DNA of 64,000 bases from Mactra quadrangularis (lineage: Eukaryota > Mollusca > Bivalvia > Venerida > Mactridae): the NCBI GenBank assembly GCA_025267735.1, contig CM046304.1:3720001-3784000 (forward strand), given 5' to 3'. Below are positions 11,301 through 26,300 of the stretch, in pieces (the stretch's first letter is position 1; each line of letters begins with the position of its first letter). The notes below the pieces were generated by a model that did no database searches, was not told the DNA's origin, and saw only the letters and a list, made by a program, of their open reading frames with translations. The translations under genes and the position numbers were made by a program.

Positions 11301-14300
11301 CTTAAACTTAAACTTTTTCATTTGATTAAACGCCTATTTCTACATAACATATTCAATGGCGTTGTACAAAAATATAGATTATAAAAAATTAATAAGTAAA
11401 AACCCTCCACCATAAATACATAATGTATATACAATAACACAAAACAAAATAAAATTTATCACACATGATGTAATATAGTGTGCAAGTGTACATGTTTTAT
11501 TATACCTACATCATTCAAAGTTCATGATCCTACTTAATTTTACATTTTTATCACTAATTTTACATTTGTTTTTATTTCATATTAAAAGTTGGTGTCCTGA
11601 ACAGTATTACATGATGCTACTGTTAACCGGACATGTCCTGAACAGTGTAACATAACGCCACTGTTAACCAGACATTTCCCTAAAGGTGTCGAAACATCAC
11701 CTTTAAAGGGCCCTTAAATCAACATTAGGAAATTTTGAATCTTGGTAGCTCTAAGTAATCATTTTATAGCTGCAAAATTTTGAACATTAAAGGGCCATTA
11801 TCAAAAGTAGCACTGTCCATGGACTTCTAAGATTTTTTATCTATTTCAAATACCTCCAATGCAGTCTACGAAATAAATGGGTGTCCGGTTGTCCGTGACG
11901 ACCAATTTTTTAGTTGGGACAACCAACAATTTCTTATGGGCGACCAAAATTCTACAAATGAGATATAGTGCTTACTCTTAAAATGATCTGTTCGGACAAT
12001 CACTTTCACATCCTAATTTCGTAGACTGCAATGAAAAATAATTTTTTTACAAATTCAATTATCGCTTCATTGTGTGTTTTAATATGTTTCATTATTATTG
12101 CATTTCAAATTAAAAGTAGATCGAAGTGAAACCGAAAGTAGAATTTGGTTGTCAATATTTAAACAATAATTTTGATCATAATAATTTTTATGTTTAATAT
12201 AAAGTCTTGTAGTAGAGGAAACTTCCAAATTTCACTATAAAATCTGACAAACGGCTGACTAGATATTGTCCCTGTATGAGCAGTAGTCCAGTGGTAGGAC
12301 GCGCGTTTAGGGATCGATAGGTCCTGGGTTCGAATTCTACAAGGGTCAGTAATAATTTCCTTGTGCAAGAAATTTACCTGTGATTGCTTCTCTCCACCCA
12401 GTTGTAAATGGTTACCTGCTAGGATGGTATATATCCATTTTGTCGGCTGCACTTATAAGCGGAGTAATAGACTCCCCAGGGAGATTGATAGACAAATACC
12501 AGTAGCCCGACGAACAGGGGTAATAGCTGTAAAGTCGGTGTACGTGCGTAAGCATGAAACTTAGATTATAAAATGCCATTATAACTTGAACGTGCATAAG
12601 CATGAAACTTTTAATCATATTCCAATTACAGACCCTGAAAAGAAAGGTCGTATATTATCTGGTATGAAGAGATGGGAATACAAAACTTGTATTAAATTTG
12701 TACCTTGGACAGAACAACTACAACAAGAGCTTGGTGAAACAAGATATTTAAAATTCTTTAGTGCTGGAAGGTTAATGGATTTACACATTATGATTTGTTT
12801 ATGTATAGTACCAAACCGTTTCCTCCAGAACCTTGAGGTTGTTGTTTAGGGTCCGCGAAATGCCCAGTTGCCCATGTATCACCTCAGGTACATGTAGGCC
12901 ATTTCTGGCCACAGCGGTCTTTATCAATGACATTCGAAACTCCTCGGCGATTACACCAATGTATCTTTGTAGATGATCGCCGAGGTTGTTCCGAATGTTT
13001 CTATGAGAGGCAAACTGTTAGGGGCAGACTAACACATTCAGCTTTCATCTGTTCCTGGCATACAGTACTAGCTAGATGTGAAGCTGTTAGCGAAAAACAT
13101 ATTTGAAGCTATACATTCATTAAGACATAAAACTAGTCAGTAACTTGGTCATATAACCTTACTTTAATGCCAACACAACACGAATTAAGTTCATGGAACG
13201 GTGAGGTATTCTTGCAATGTCTTTTGTTACGGAATGTTCATGGACAGGTTTAGATAGCAGCGAGTAGGTTTTGAACCAGAGAGGCGCATAGTTGTAACAA
13301 ATTGTACGTGAGGTCAGTGCCATACATACAAGTCCTCTGGTTCATGAATTTTCAAACAGTAACATAAATGAAAATGCAAATCAAAACCAAACTCAGTCTA
13401 CATAAAGCTCATTGGTGGATCCAGCGGGGAGGAGGGTCCGGCCCCTCTCTGAAATTTCCAAAATGTGCCTTTATGTTTAACATAGATATAATCGTTTCGT
13501 AGTTTTTATTACTTTTATGTTGCGTTATTCTGCAAACAGAATATAATGGTAGTGGTTCGAGAGTTTGGACCCCCCCAGAAAAAGTTTGGACCCCCCTAGA
13601 AAAAAATCCTGGACCAGCCCTTGAGATTTTACTAGTTAAATCTTATACCGATATAACTATATGTTTCTTTCTATTCTCCCACTAATAAAAGTGACATATT
13701 TAAATCCCTGATAGTTTTAATCAATCAACCGTGTAAACTCAGAACAACATATAGTTTTAACTGATTAAACTTTTGTGTTGAATTAGAAATTAGTTTTAAC
13801 TAATATAATTACATTTGTTACTTTCAGTTGTTTTTCACGTACGGGTCTGGAATCTTTCCAACCACAATTATTTGGTCTGGGTAAAGGCTGTTTAAAGGTA
13901 TGATTTTTTTTCTACTTTAAAATTAAGATGTCGGAGTTTGCCATGGTTCTATTATTGTCAGTATTTGACATTCTGTTGATGTCAGTATTTGGTATTTTTT
14001 TCGAGGCCATTTTTGACATTCTGAAGCAGGTCTACTAAATTAATTTAGTTCGATTGTGAAACAAGTTCTTACAACTTAGATTAATCACTTTCGAGTCCAC
14101 TTACTGGTGCCCCCAGTACTGAGCTAGTAGGATAAAGTTTCTTGCTCTAGGAAACAACGGGGAAGTTTTTGAATGGATTCGAACCAACGCGGAGCTGGCT
14201 AGCCCATGATTGCCAGTCCAACGTCGTAACCGCTCGGCCACACCCACTCCTATATTCTGTAGCCTTTATGTAACACTGTAAGGCGAAGTCGGTGAAAGGT

Positions 14301-17300
14301 TGATTTAGATAATACGAGGTTATTTTACATTAATTTTAAGTTAGCTGAACATGCTATTGAACAATAAAATTCTACTACAAATAAAACATTGATTATTGCA
14401 ACACATGCGATTCTTAACGATTTTTAAATCTTAAATGATTAATTTAAGAAGGATCTGCAGCGTGTTCAGTTACCTTAAACGTTCCAAAACATTCCGTAAC
14501 GGAAGTATTGGAACAACTCAACCCATAGACAACTCAACCCGAAAAATCTCAATCTTCTACTAACGGATTGAGTTGTCCCAACTTTGAGTTGAGTTATGCA
14601 CGGGTTGAGTTGTCTTCGGGTTGAGTTCTCCCGTATCCGTAACGTTAGCTAATAGTAGTTACTGAACACGGGGCAGGTCTCTTTTTTAAAGACTAATTCT
14701 CTCTTAAGGCCATCGATTATGATGTTCCGAAGGGAGGAATTTTACGGTATTTGGAAACACATCTTAAACGGAACTTGGCTGTATTTGTAAGAAGACTTTC
14801 ATCCAATCTCCGTAAACAATTATCCTGGAGAGCGTTGTCGTACAGGATCTCTAAGATCTCAATGGAGGGTCACGTCGAGATGACCTTTATGTCGACTAAT
14901 CAATGCGTAGCTTTCATCTAGACGAAACACTGTTAATAACATTTTGATTTCGTAATTTCTATTTTTAGATCAAGGCTTGCGAGCTAATTTAACAGCGGTA
15001 TTATTCACAGTCTGCGACGGCTCATTTCAAATGGCGTGACGTAGACGATGTAAACAAGTTACTAATCATTTTAACAATTTCGTCATGAATATTATGATAA
15101 GAAAAGGTCACCTGAACGCGACTCTCGTTTGAAAACGGCTAGATCTAAATTAGCGAGTAAGCGAGCGGAAAATTTCAGATCGGGTTTTAATCAGATTGAC
15201 TTTCATCCTAACTTTACTTATTTTTTTCAGATGTTTACTATAATACATGAGTTAGGCCACGCTATAGGCATGGTCCATACAATGGAAAGAATTGACAGAG
15301 ATTTCTACATTGATATAAATTATGATAATATTAATGAAGCCTCAAGACGGAACTTTGATACAACGCTGTCTAGAGATATTTTGTACAACACATTCAACAC
15401 GCCGTATGATTATAAATCTATCATGCATTATGGAGTCAAGGTAGCTAAAATATAGTGCCCTTCAAAAATTCTTGGAAGCATGATATATTGGGAAAATTGA
15501 TTATACATGTACTTTAAAGTAATTTTGTTACATTGTTAACGTATGAGCATAGTGAAATTAATTGTGGTATTGTTTAATTTTGTTCCACTGTCTGTGAAAC
15601 GTACATTAACCCTGATGATTTTCTCTAAAACTCACTACATTTCTTCTGAACTCTCGATGGATAAAACTAGATTGTTGTTATTTATGTATGGGACTTATCG
15701 AACACATGGCTAGTATTTAAATCAACAGGGTTAAACTATGCTCTACTGACTGTTAAAAAATTAACAATACCGCAATTACCATCATCTAAGCTTTTTTATG
15801 AAAAAGTAAAAACAGTCTGAATCATATGTTGATAAATATGTTGATTTTGGAATTTGATCTAAACAAATGACTCTTTGATGCTTTTATGTTATTCAGCCAT
15901 TCATTAAAATTGTTCAAGAACTTTTGGAGAGCAGCACTTGTTTTTTTAGTTTTGTGTTTTAGTCTATTTTTTCTCAACTGTCAAAGTTTGAAACAATATC
16001 ACGAGTGTTAGACAAAGAGCACGAAGCCACCGTGAAATTATTCATGTTTTGACAGTTGAAAAAAACGAACTATGCATTTAATTGTTTAAGGGGGATTAAC
16101 CTAGTGGTTACTAAGTTAGGAGTAAGATTTTGTTATCTCCCTTTGGTACGGGCTAAACATTTATCAATGTCGCCGTCCAATGAAATTGAAATTGATAAAC
16201 GTCGATCAAATCTATTTTAACCAAGCATCTATTAATAGTATTCTACAGATATTGCTAAAAATAATTTATTTTAGGTGATGCCTTCACATGTGCTTGGAGT
16301 GTTACATTTGTATTTTTACCCAAATTGTATTTTTACCCAATCTCCGTAAACAGATATCCTGAAGACGTTGTCGTACAGGATCTTTACTGTCTCCGTGGAA
16401 AGTCACGTCGAGATGAACTTTGCGTCGACCAATCAATGCGTTGCTTTCATTTAGACAAAAACACTATTAATCATATTTTGATTTCGTAATTTCTATTTTT
16501 AGACCAAGGTTTGCATGCTAATTTAACAGCCGTATTTTTCAGCGTCTGCGATTGGGCGGCCCAATTCAAATTGCGTGACGTAGACGATGTATTTTAATCA
16601 GATTGATTTTTACCATGACTATATTTTAGTTGTTCAAACATTCTAGTCTTGGTCTAAGAACAAACTACCAACAATGACAACTAAAGATCCAGCTTATCAG
16701 CATGTTATAGGAAAAGTTGATGATGTCAGTTTTTATGATGCTTTGTATGTAAACAGAGCTTATGACTGTTCAAGTGAGTATTGGTAATGGATTTTTTCTT
16801 TTAAAACATTTTGAGGTGTCGGAGGTCGCAATGTACCAATGCGAAACATGTCTATCTACATGTATGTGTAAATAAAGAACAACATTTTTTGCATTGAGCC
16901 TTCGACGTACTAGACAATTGTTTGATAATCCCTGTGCGTTTGTTTGTTTGCTTGTTTGTGTTGGGTTTAACGCCGTAGCAACACATTGTATAGGTCATAT
17001 AACGGCAGTCAGTCAACCTACTCACTCCTCCTGGAATGGCTAAATATCTGGATTTAGCTGTTAACCAACTACTAAGCGCATACTTTCGTCAGCGACTGAC
17101 AACTGCCCTACATAATTAAAAATCATTGGTAAGAGGGAGAATGGCCTTAGAAATAATTTCATGACCAAGCTCCACGAAAGTATGCCCCGCCCGGGAATCG
17201 AACCCACCACCCCTCGATCAGTAGACTTGCGTGCTTCCAACTGAGCTAGCCAGTCGGCTAAATCCCTGTGAATAATACAAATACAAATTTTATGGACAGT

Positions 17301-20300
17301 GAGTATACGAGTATACAGAACTAATATAACGAGTACGTAGATCAGCGGGGTTGATGTATGCGCCACTGTCAGTTACATAAAATGTTACAATATTTACTTG
17401 TATATATTTCAGGTAAATGTCCAGTGGCATTTTTAAACATTTGTAAACATGGAGGATTTCTAGGAGGTCCGAATTGTAGATGTATATGTCAGGATGGTTA
17501 CGCTGGTCAGTTCTGTGAGGTAGCATTACCTGGATTTGAACATAGTAAGTTAAATGTTTTATTTTAAAGCCACTTTATGAAGATATATTCATTGACAGCA
17601 GAAATGAAAACTGTCCCACAACAGTGAAGTCATTAAAGTGTAAAATACATTAGAGAAACAAAGAACATTTCTAATCATTTTGCTTCCAAAGTTTAAGTTC
17701 GACTATGTGCCCATTTCTTCAAAAGGGGGTCTCTTTATACGAATACACTTAATAATTCATTTTTGTTAAAATTGGCAATCATAAACGATTAAGAACTTCA
17801 TTTTTTTATCTAGAGGAAGTTTATTCTTTCACAATACTTCATTTTAAAAATAATATTCTTATCAAAACTACTGTTTTAAGTATTGGCAACCAATTTCTAC
17901 TTTCGGTTAAGATCTACTTTTACTTTGAAGAAGAAGAAGATTTTATTTTCAAATCAATAGGTCAATAGACCCGTGTGAACATACAATGTATTACATATAA
18001 ATTATACAATCGCGTGACAATGACATTATACATAATGAATGACATACAGTTGAACAATGGAGAACATTCAAGAACAATGTTCACTTAAATATAGAAAATG
18101 CAATATAATACTTTTGTATAATGCTATAAGGGTAAATTTTTGATAACAATTTAATCGAAACACAAGCAAGTATCACAGTTGACAATGGTTAAAAGGGTTA
18201 TATATTAAATATTATAAATTGTTTCATTATTTAAGACAGATACGCACGAGAAGGTTACTTTTACTAGTTTTGTAAATAGAGAGAAAAGCAATGTCATTCG
18301 CGTGACAGATTTTTATGGCAGTATCTACGTCGTGTGTGGTGAAAGATAACCGTGTATGCCAAATGAGTCGACAAACAATGGAAATCTTCTTGTTTGGCGT
18401 AAACGATTCTTAAGATATGCCACCGTCATCAACGGCTATCTCCCCGCTCGTATTATCGCGGCCATGTTGTTGGAATAATGTAGGGTTCAGTGAGGATTCG
18501 CGTTGGCTTATGTAACGTCCTCAGATTTATCAATGTTTCAAAACGAGTTTAAGTCACAACTTGTTGTTGGCTAAATTAATCTCGTGGACACATCACATAG
18601 ACTAGCTTTTATGCTCTGTGTCTCTATATTTTGGCAACGTCATGACTGTGTCTATCAGCATAGTAACGACATACCTCACGTTGCGCATGTCACAAAGGTC
18701 TTCTTACTGGGTGACAACATTTATGTTTCCTTATATTACTTAATCACGAAAAGTATGTACCTAGTTGAAATGAGGCGTTTCTTTTTAGCATAAGTTAAGA
18801 TGTTTGCGTACTCAAAATTTGCACGCACTGATTTCTCTAGTAAATCACTGGAATAACGATATGACATATTATCGAGCACTTTACAATTTTGTGTAAGTTT
18901 TATCAAACACATTTTAAGCAACTTGATTGGCTGAGAGGATATCTCCGTAATCTAATTTGCATGTTATAAAAGTACCCCACTTTTATAAGAAATTGATATT
19001 TAGAATAACTTGACCCCTAAACGGGAACCCGCTAGAGAGAGTTATTATAATCCAATGGCATTTATATTCTATAGTCTTTTAGACAGTATTACTTGTTTTT
19101 AAATTGATGATAACGATTTTGTCTTCGTTTAGTGGCTTTAAACGTGGCAAAATAGAAGTGCTATTAATAGAAAACAATATAATAGATATCATTACACTAT
19201 GTATTTTCTTTGCATATAAATTACAAGTATACGTCATATAGGTCAAACAAATACATTACATGTATTACTTAAACAATCCATTGTTTCATTACCTAATACA
19301 AGTATAATACTCAAGTATATGTATGTATTCTGAACAATCAAAAATGCTTTCTCTTGTTTTCACATGCACAATATACAACCATCGTTTTCAAAGTTTATTC
19401 AATTCAAAGCAAATAACAAGATAGTAATCATTCATTAGGTAAAAAATGACCAAGGATTCTATATAACAAGGATTTGTAACGAAGTGCTTTTTTTAATTTT
19501 CTCGGTCGTCACTGTCTATAACTGGCTGAAGCAGGCTGTACAAACTATTCCAGAGTTTACAAACTTGATTTATGCTCTTGTACATGTCTTCAATGCAACT
19601 TGTAAATGTTTCTGAAGTTTTGGACATAAAATTGTTGCAATTATGACCGAAAAAACGACTTCAGGTGATGTAAAATGGGGCTAAAAATGGCAGATCGGCG
19701 GGAAAATGCATTATTTTGTGAAACAGTAAGTGAGCGTAATTTACCTCAAAATCATCTAGAAACACATTGTTTCTAACATTTATGTCAATTTGAATGGTAC
19801 TGGTGCAAAATTTCATGTGCATATCGTTATTTAAACGTGTTATACTTGTTTTTCGTATTGGCCGAAATAATAGCGACGACAGTGAAATAAGATGAAAATC
19901 TATTACATTTACTTGGCGTTACAAATCCCTGATATATAAAATCTCTGAAAATGACCCATTAATAAAAGTATATACTAAATTCAATACAATATTGAGTTCA
20001 ATTCTCCTTCGGTCTTTATGTATATTTCAACATATTGGCCCTCCCATACATACTAGTATCCAAACCCATTCGAGCTCAAAATTAATCGAACCTGAGACAC
20101 CTAGTTTTTATAACCAATGCTATCATAATATTACAATACAACTTTTCATAACATAGTCACACATTTTTGTCCTGAAGTATCCCAGAATACGAATCAATCA
20201 CTTTATACTATGTTTAGGAACGAGAAATGTACACAAGAATGTTACCAAAGTCGCTTACCACCATAAGAGTACTTTCTAAGAAATCTGTAAATATTCTAGT

Positions 20301-23300
20301 TGTTGGTAATGATTCATCATGTTTCTTTCTACATAATTATTCATCCCTCTTGTTCGACACTAATCAATTGTAATGAGTATTGATGCAAATCTAACTTATA
20401 GAATTTTACATCATTAATATAGTTTGAATTATTAGTATCATTAATAGCTTTCGGCGCGATATGACCTTTTTGTGTTGGTGCGCCGTAAAACCAAAACAAA
20501 CAAACAAATCTAACTTGCAGTGCAAAATACATAGAATATTGAGTTACTAAATTAAAGATTAATTAATACAGGCAAAGTCATTAGCAAACAACCGGAATAT
20601 CAAAATAAGGAAATAATGATATAGATATTTCATGATATAGAGATATACCTCTAAAAGTCTTAGGGCTAATAATATTTCCCTTTGTAAATTAGAATGGTTA
20701 TAATTCACTCTATTTGTATTATAACTCAGTAGAAAACAGTAGAAACGGTATATTAAACGTTTACTACTGTATATTTATCAAAAATGATAAATTACATTTA
20801 AGCAGAGTGTATGTATTACCTTGTGTGAATTAGAGTATGCAATTCTAATGGCTGTTCAGTACAGCACGTTGCCACCTTTTCTACTTTAAAGAACCACAAG
20901 CCATGCCAACCATAGGAATACAAGCCCCAAAACCATAAGACACGAACAATCATCGGACAAAGACGACGGAGAAGAAACAGTAGAAGGAGAATGAGAAGAA
21001 TCACGAGGAGGAGAATCACGAGGAGGAGAAGCACGAGGATTAGAAGCACGAGGAGAAGGAGCACGAGGAAGAGAAGCACGAGGAGGGAAAGTACGAGGAG
21101 GAGAAGCACGAGGAGAGTAAAAATAAGAAAAGAAAGAAGGGGAAGGAGAAGGAGGATCAGACTGTTTGGGTATTGGCCGAGCAAGCATTTTTAAACATTC
21201 AAGTACATTAGTATCAATGCCTTTATTATCATAGCCTGTATCATCACAGTAGTTACACACAGTGCGGCAATACAGTTCTGAAGAACCTTCCATGTTTAAA
21301 TTTCCCAGCATCTCTTTTCTTATTTTATTTGCATGAACAAGTTCGTCAGATTGATGGGAACTAGAACTAGAACTTACTAAATCCCATTTTGACATAACCA
21401 AAAATATCTCAACTTTATCTGTAACCAGAAAAAAATACATTCTTATGTTTCATGATGATGGACCAAGCTGTATTTAGTTTTTGTTCAACATTTTTATTAC
21501 TAACTCTGAATCGTTTGAACCTTTAACTTCAGGTATGTACAAAGGCTTTCCTTTGATGGTACAACCAATTTGCTCTGTTTCATCAATTCTGACTTCCCTT
21601 TATACACTTTGTTTTCTATGAAGACATGCTTGTCAAGAAGATATTTGAAGTGTTACCTTTGTGTATCTATTATATATTGGATTTAACGTCGTGTCAACAC
21701 AATTTAGGTCATTTAACGGCGTCCAGCCCATCTAACCTAGCTTTTCTGGACCATTGTCTATAACCAGTACTCCCCTACGCCGGAAACTTCTCCATATTAT
21801 CTAGTCAGTGGAGGAAAATCGACATTATTGTAAAATTTTAATGGAAGGGTATGACCTCCCCGGGTGGGATTCGAACCCGCACCCCTCTCGGGCACGAGAT
21901 TACTAATTCCGATGCGCTACCAACTCCGCTACTCGAACTGGGTTTTGTGGATCTATGATTCTAAATATACAGTTCCTCCCGACTAGCTCAGTCGGTAGCA
22001 CTCAATTATACTGATTAATGGATCAGTTGTCGTATGCATGATCCGTTTTCCTCAAAACTTTAATTGTCCAAGAACGTTTGAAGAGCTCTGTATGTTAATT
22101 AGCATGTTTTATTAGAAGAACAACGAACAGAACCAAGTCTTAATTGATTTCTAAAAATAACTTACATTTTCTATGATTGTTTGCCGGATCAGTTATTGCC
22201 AATGTTGACATCAAGCAATTTATCAAATTTTGTGGAATTGACTCGCGTATACTTTGTACAAAGCAGACTTTTGTAACTTTCCATTCTGATTTCTGAGACT
22301 TGTACATTTTTCTTAGTTGCTGTTCATTCATATTCTGAATTGCTTGAGAATTAGCACCTGGGTCTACATAACCTAAATTAATAAACACCAATACAAGAAA
22401 TATTTAAAAAGATATCGATGTGAATTGTACAATCACGGTGGTGGCACGGATTCTGGATTCTACTGTTTGTCACGAAAAGTTAATCCCGTCCATAAAATTT
22501 CAATTAAATTTCCCATTAAATTTCGTTATTTAATTTTGTTTTTCACTCGTAGCGGGAAAAGATCGTCTGTTCTTTGTGGATTGATAAGCGAGTACCGCTA
22601 TTCAAGTGGAGTGTCCCACTAGTTTAACAAAAGTTAAAATATCATTTTATGATGCTTATCCCAAATCAACCAAACACAAATATGCTTTTTCTGTTCTAAT
22701 TAAATTGGAAAAAAAACTTAGGTGAAAAAATAAAATTAACTGATATTTACCACCAAGAAGCAGCTCTAGTACTGTTTTATATTTGTCACTATTTCCAAAA
22801 CCAGACATATCGACAAGATGTGGTAACTTCTTAACCATCTTTGTCAGTTGCTCTTTTCTTGCAGGATTTTTTACAGCTCCTAAATCAACACCACAATGTT
22901 TGTACCTGAAATACGCGTTAGAGAAACGCTTGATCTCGTATCCGAGTGCCAATTTGCCCGCGACAATTTAGTGCCTTCAGCGTAGACATTTCTCTGATTT
23001 GAGAGCAACTGTCAGCCCAGTGTTGAAAAATAAGTTAGGTTAGTAAGTGGTTAACGAAATATCATGGAATGCTGCATTATCGTACTAAAGCTCATAAGAA
23101 TGTTGACAAACTTCATTAATAAAATGCTAAAAAATAACACTAACCCGTCAATGCCCGTAAACAGGTTTTATATTGACGGTTTTAGGATTTCCTGACTTTG
23201 CACATGTATTGTGTTATGTAATATTTGTGTCCATAGCCTTAATCAAGACGAAACACTATGGATAACATCGTTATTTGGTAATTTCTATTTTACACCAAGT

Positions 23301-26300
23301 TTTGTGAGGTAATGTGTAAGTGTGTGTTCTGTGATTGGACGGTTCTTTGCAAAATGCGTTTTCTACACGATGTAAATAAGAGCAATGATTGCAGGAGTTG
23401 CAAGATCTGAAATAAGGAGGTCAAGATCGGGTAATATTTAATGCGGTTTTAGTCAGATTTAAACACCATAATTATTACTGAAGCATTATTTATAACAATA
23501 AAAAATAAACAAATTTTTCTGTTAAAAAATGTGAAAGAACGCTGTTTGACTTTACTAGTGTCTACGATATATGAATAAAAAACTAATGCACCAAACAGAA
23601 TTAAAGTAGCTACATACCACGTGACATCAGCAGTTACACTCTGAGCTTTCCCTGAACCACTTTTTGCTAAGAGTATGTATTTATTTGTTAAAGCTTTATG
23701 AATCGTATTTATGAAAGAACTTTTCCCAGCTCCAGGCAATCCAATAAGCATTATGACATCAACCGTGTCTTTGTTTGCGATGTCACATTCATCTTTAATT
23801 CCATCTAGTAACACTTCAATGTTATCTGAAATAGCAGATATAAAACTGGTTGTATTAAACAAATAATCAAGAATAATGCACTAATATGAAAATAATAACT
23901 TCAACAAACGCACCTGATTCAAATTGTTTTGAAACTATTAAGACATTAAACAAACATTAAAGGATAGTTTCAAAAAGGATGTCCGTTTACTAGTAAAAAG
24001 ATTGAAAAACATTTTTTTCCACAGTTCAAAAAAACTTGATCAAATTAAGCAGGTCTTCCTCGTTTATACCAGCTGAGGACTGAAGAGCTTTGATTTAACA
24101 AAATGTCCAAATGTGAACCGATGTCTTCATAATAAATTGAAGTCTAAAATTTGATTTATGAAACACTACTTACCTAGTTCTGTCTGCATTTTGTAATGTT
24201 TACTTAATATCCAAGTGCTGATATGGATCCAATCGTGTTCTTGTATTTTCAATATCGATTAAGTAGATCTACCAAACTACAATCTGAAAAAAAACTCAAT
24301 GCATCAATACTAAATCGTAAATTCTACGTACATTTAAATATTGTGCCAATATCACCTTTTATTAAAGGTTAAAATCATTCATTAGTTACAAATATGAAAA
24401 AGAATACTATATTTTACCTTATTTCAACCATTACCGAGTGTTCAATGCGAAATGACATGACCGTCCTAAAATATATTCCCCTACGATCATACATTAAACG
24501 ATAAGATAAATAATATCTACAGATAACAAAGAGCAAACCGTATTTGAATTCAATTGTTTTTAGATAAACGTATTTCACATTGATCATTGTATGTTAAGAT
24601 AACATTGTTTTTTGACAAAATATATCAGCTAAATATCGGCCGATTTCTCATGTGGCATATAATGAACATGAGATAAAAGTATATACATGTATGTAAATAA
24701 CATAGCCACGTACTACATTTTAAAACATCGTGATTTCAATTTAAATAGTACTGAAAAAGCAAATGATTTATCAAAAGTAAACTAAATAAACTTTCTTAAA
24801 AGACATTTACAATATGCTGATAACATGTCAAAAAAATTATAATGATTCTACCGCGCAGGCGAAAAAAATTAAAGACCCAAATGGTGCCACCAAATGACCC
24901 TAGAACATTTTTGTGGTAGCGGACGACTATAAAAAGAGGTAGTATACCTAAGCCCCCCCCCCCTTGCAGCGAATAGACTACATTCTCAGAAAACGGTAGT
25001 GAAAAAAATCAGCCGATGTGTAGGAGAGTATGGTTTACCATGCTTAAGACAAAGAATAAAGAGAAAAACATTTCTTTACTGGAGTATCCATTTTCAAGCG
25101 TTCACAAATTTCCAAATTTCTGGGCATAGTAGAGCGAGGAAATTTACGGAGGTAAGAGTTACTGGGTTTCGTAGTATTTGGCTAGCAACTTTAACTAACG
25201 ATTGAATTGGAAAGGTATAACATCCTACCAATTATAATCGTTCTCGTTTTGCATCATATACATGTATATTAATCCTTGATTTTTCTTGATTTCAGTTGTA
25301 GAATGGAAGTGTCAGAAAGGTTGGAGTTTTCACGAAGGAAAATGTTATCAGTTTGTTACAGACAATGTCATATCACATGCTAGAGCTAAAACAAGATGTA
25401 TGCTAGCTAACTCTACACTGGTAACATTCAAAGGACGTCCTGAAATGGTAAGAACACAAAGTTTACAAAACACCAAACTTGCCTTCAACTTAGCGTCTTT
25501 TTTTGATTCCTGTGTCGACGAGCAACATCTTTTAAATCGTGGTGTTTGAAATCGGTATACGAATCTATTAATCGGCGTATAAAAATGCTTTAAGCATCTT
25601 TTGAAAGCGCATGGGAACCCGGGTCGATAGCGCAGTTGGTAGAGCGCCGGGATTTGGAATCTCGTTCCCGAGGGGTTCGGGTTTGAATCCCACCCGGGGA
25701 AGTTATACTCTTCCATGAAAATTTGACAATAATGTCGATTGTCCTCCATTGATTAGATAATATGGAGAAGTTTCCGGCCTTGTGGAAGGGTAGGTGAGTA
25801 CTGGTTATAGACAATGATCCAGGAAAGCTAGGCTAGTTGCACTGGACGCCGTAAAATGACCTTAGTTGTGTTGACACGGCGTTAACTCCAATAAATAAAT
25901 AAGAAAGCGCATGGTAGTAAATCTTCGTGCAGTTTTAAATTTCGGAAATGGAATAATCATTTATGGTTACACTGAGGCCACTAAATGAACTTTGCGGAAT
26001 AATATACTTTTCTATGTATGAATTATAATGTTTTATTTGTGTAGGAATTGAATCGAGCGGTAAACTAGGTCATGTGCATTACAGTGTGCAGAGGTTCAAG
26101 AGTAAACAATAACAACCAATAGGCTAATATTGGCATAACAAAGAATGTTGTAAATATTTCATGCACTATTCGAATATTTTCTATTTTATATATTGCGAGA
26201 ATATCACCAAAAACAAGTTTGTTTACATTTACCCAGGTTTTACTAATTTCTGAGTAATTTTTGTGTTGTTTCTTTTAGGAATGGATGAATCATATTGTAT

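Noticed and set aside
15129..15230. Extension of astacin exon 5 upstream through the repeat
   Set aside because: The frame is open, but it starts from a non-ATG codon in an interspersed repeat, and the exon 4 to exon 5 splice gives the expected family sequence.
16630..16646. Earlier acceptor for astacin exon 6
   Set aside because: Using the AG at 16629 puts a stop in frame; the AG at 16646 gives SWSKNKLP, which matches the family.
20991..21194. Arg/Thr-rich plus-strand frame
   Set aside because: Antisense of the minisatellite that encodes the GTPase repeats on the minus strand; it has no splice or start support.
25620..25700. Possible functional tRNA-Pro gene
   Set aside because: Box A, loop and box B look good, but the acceptor stem does not close and the sequence runs into a SINE body and tail.
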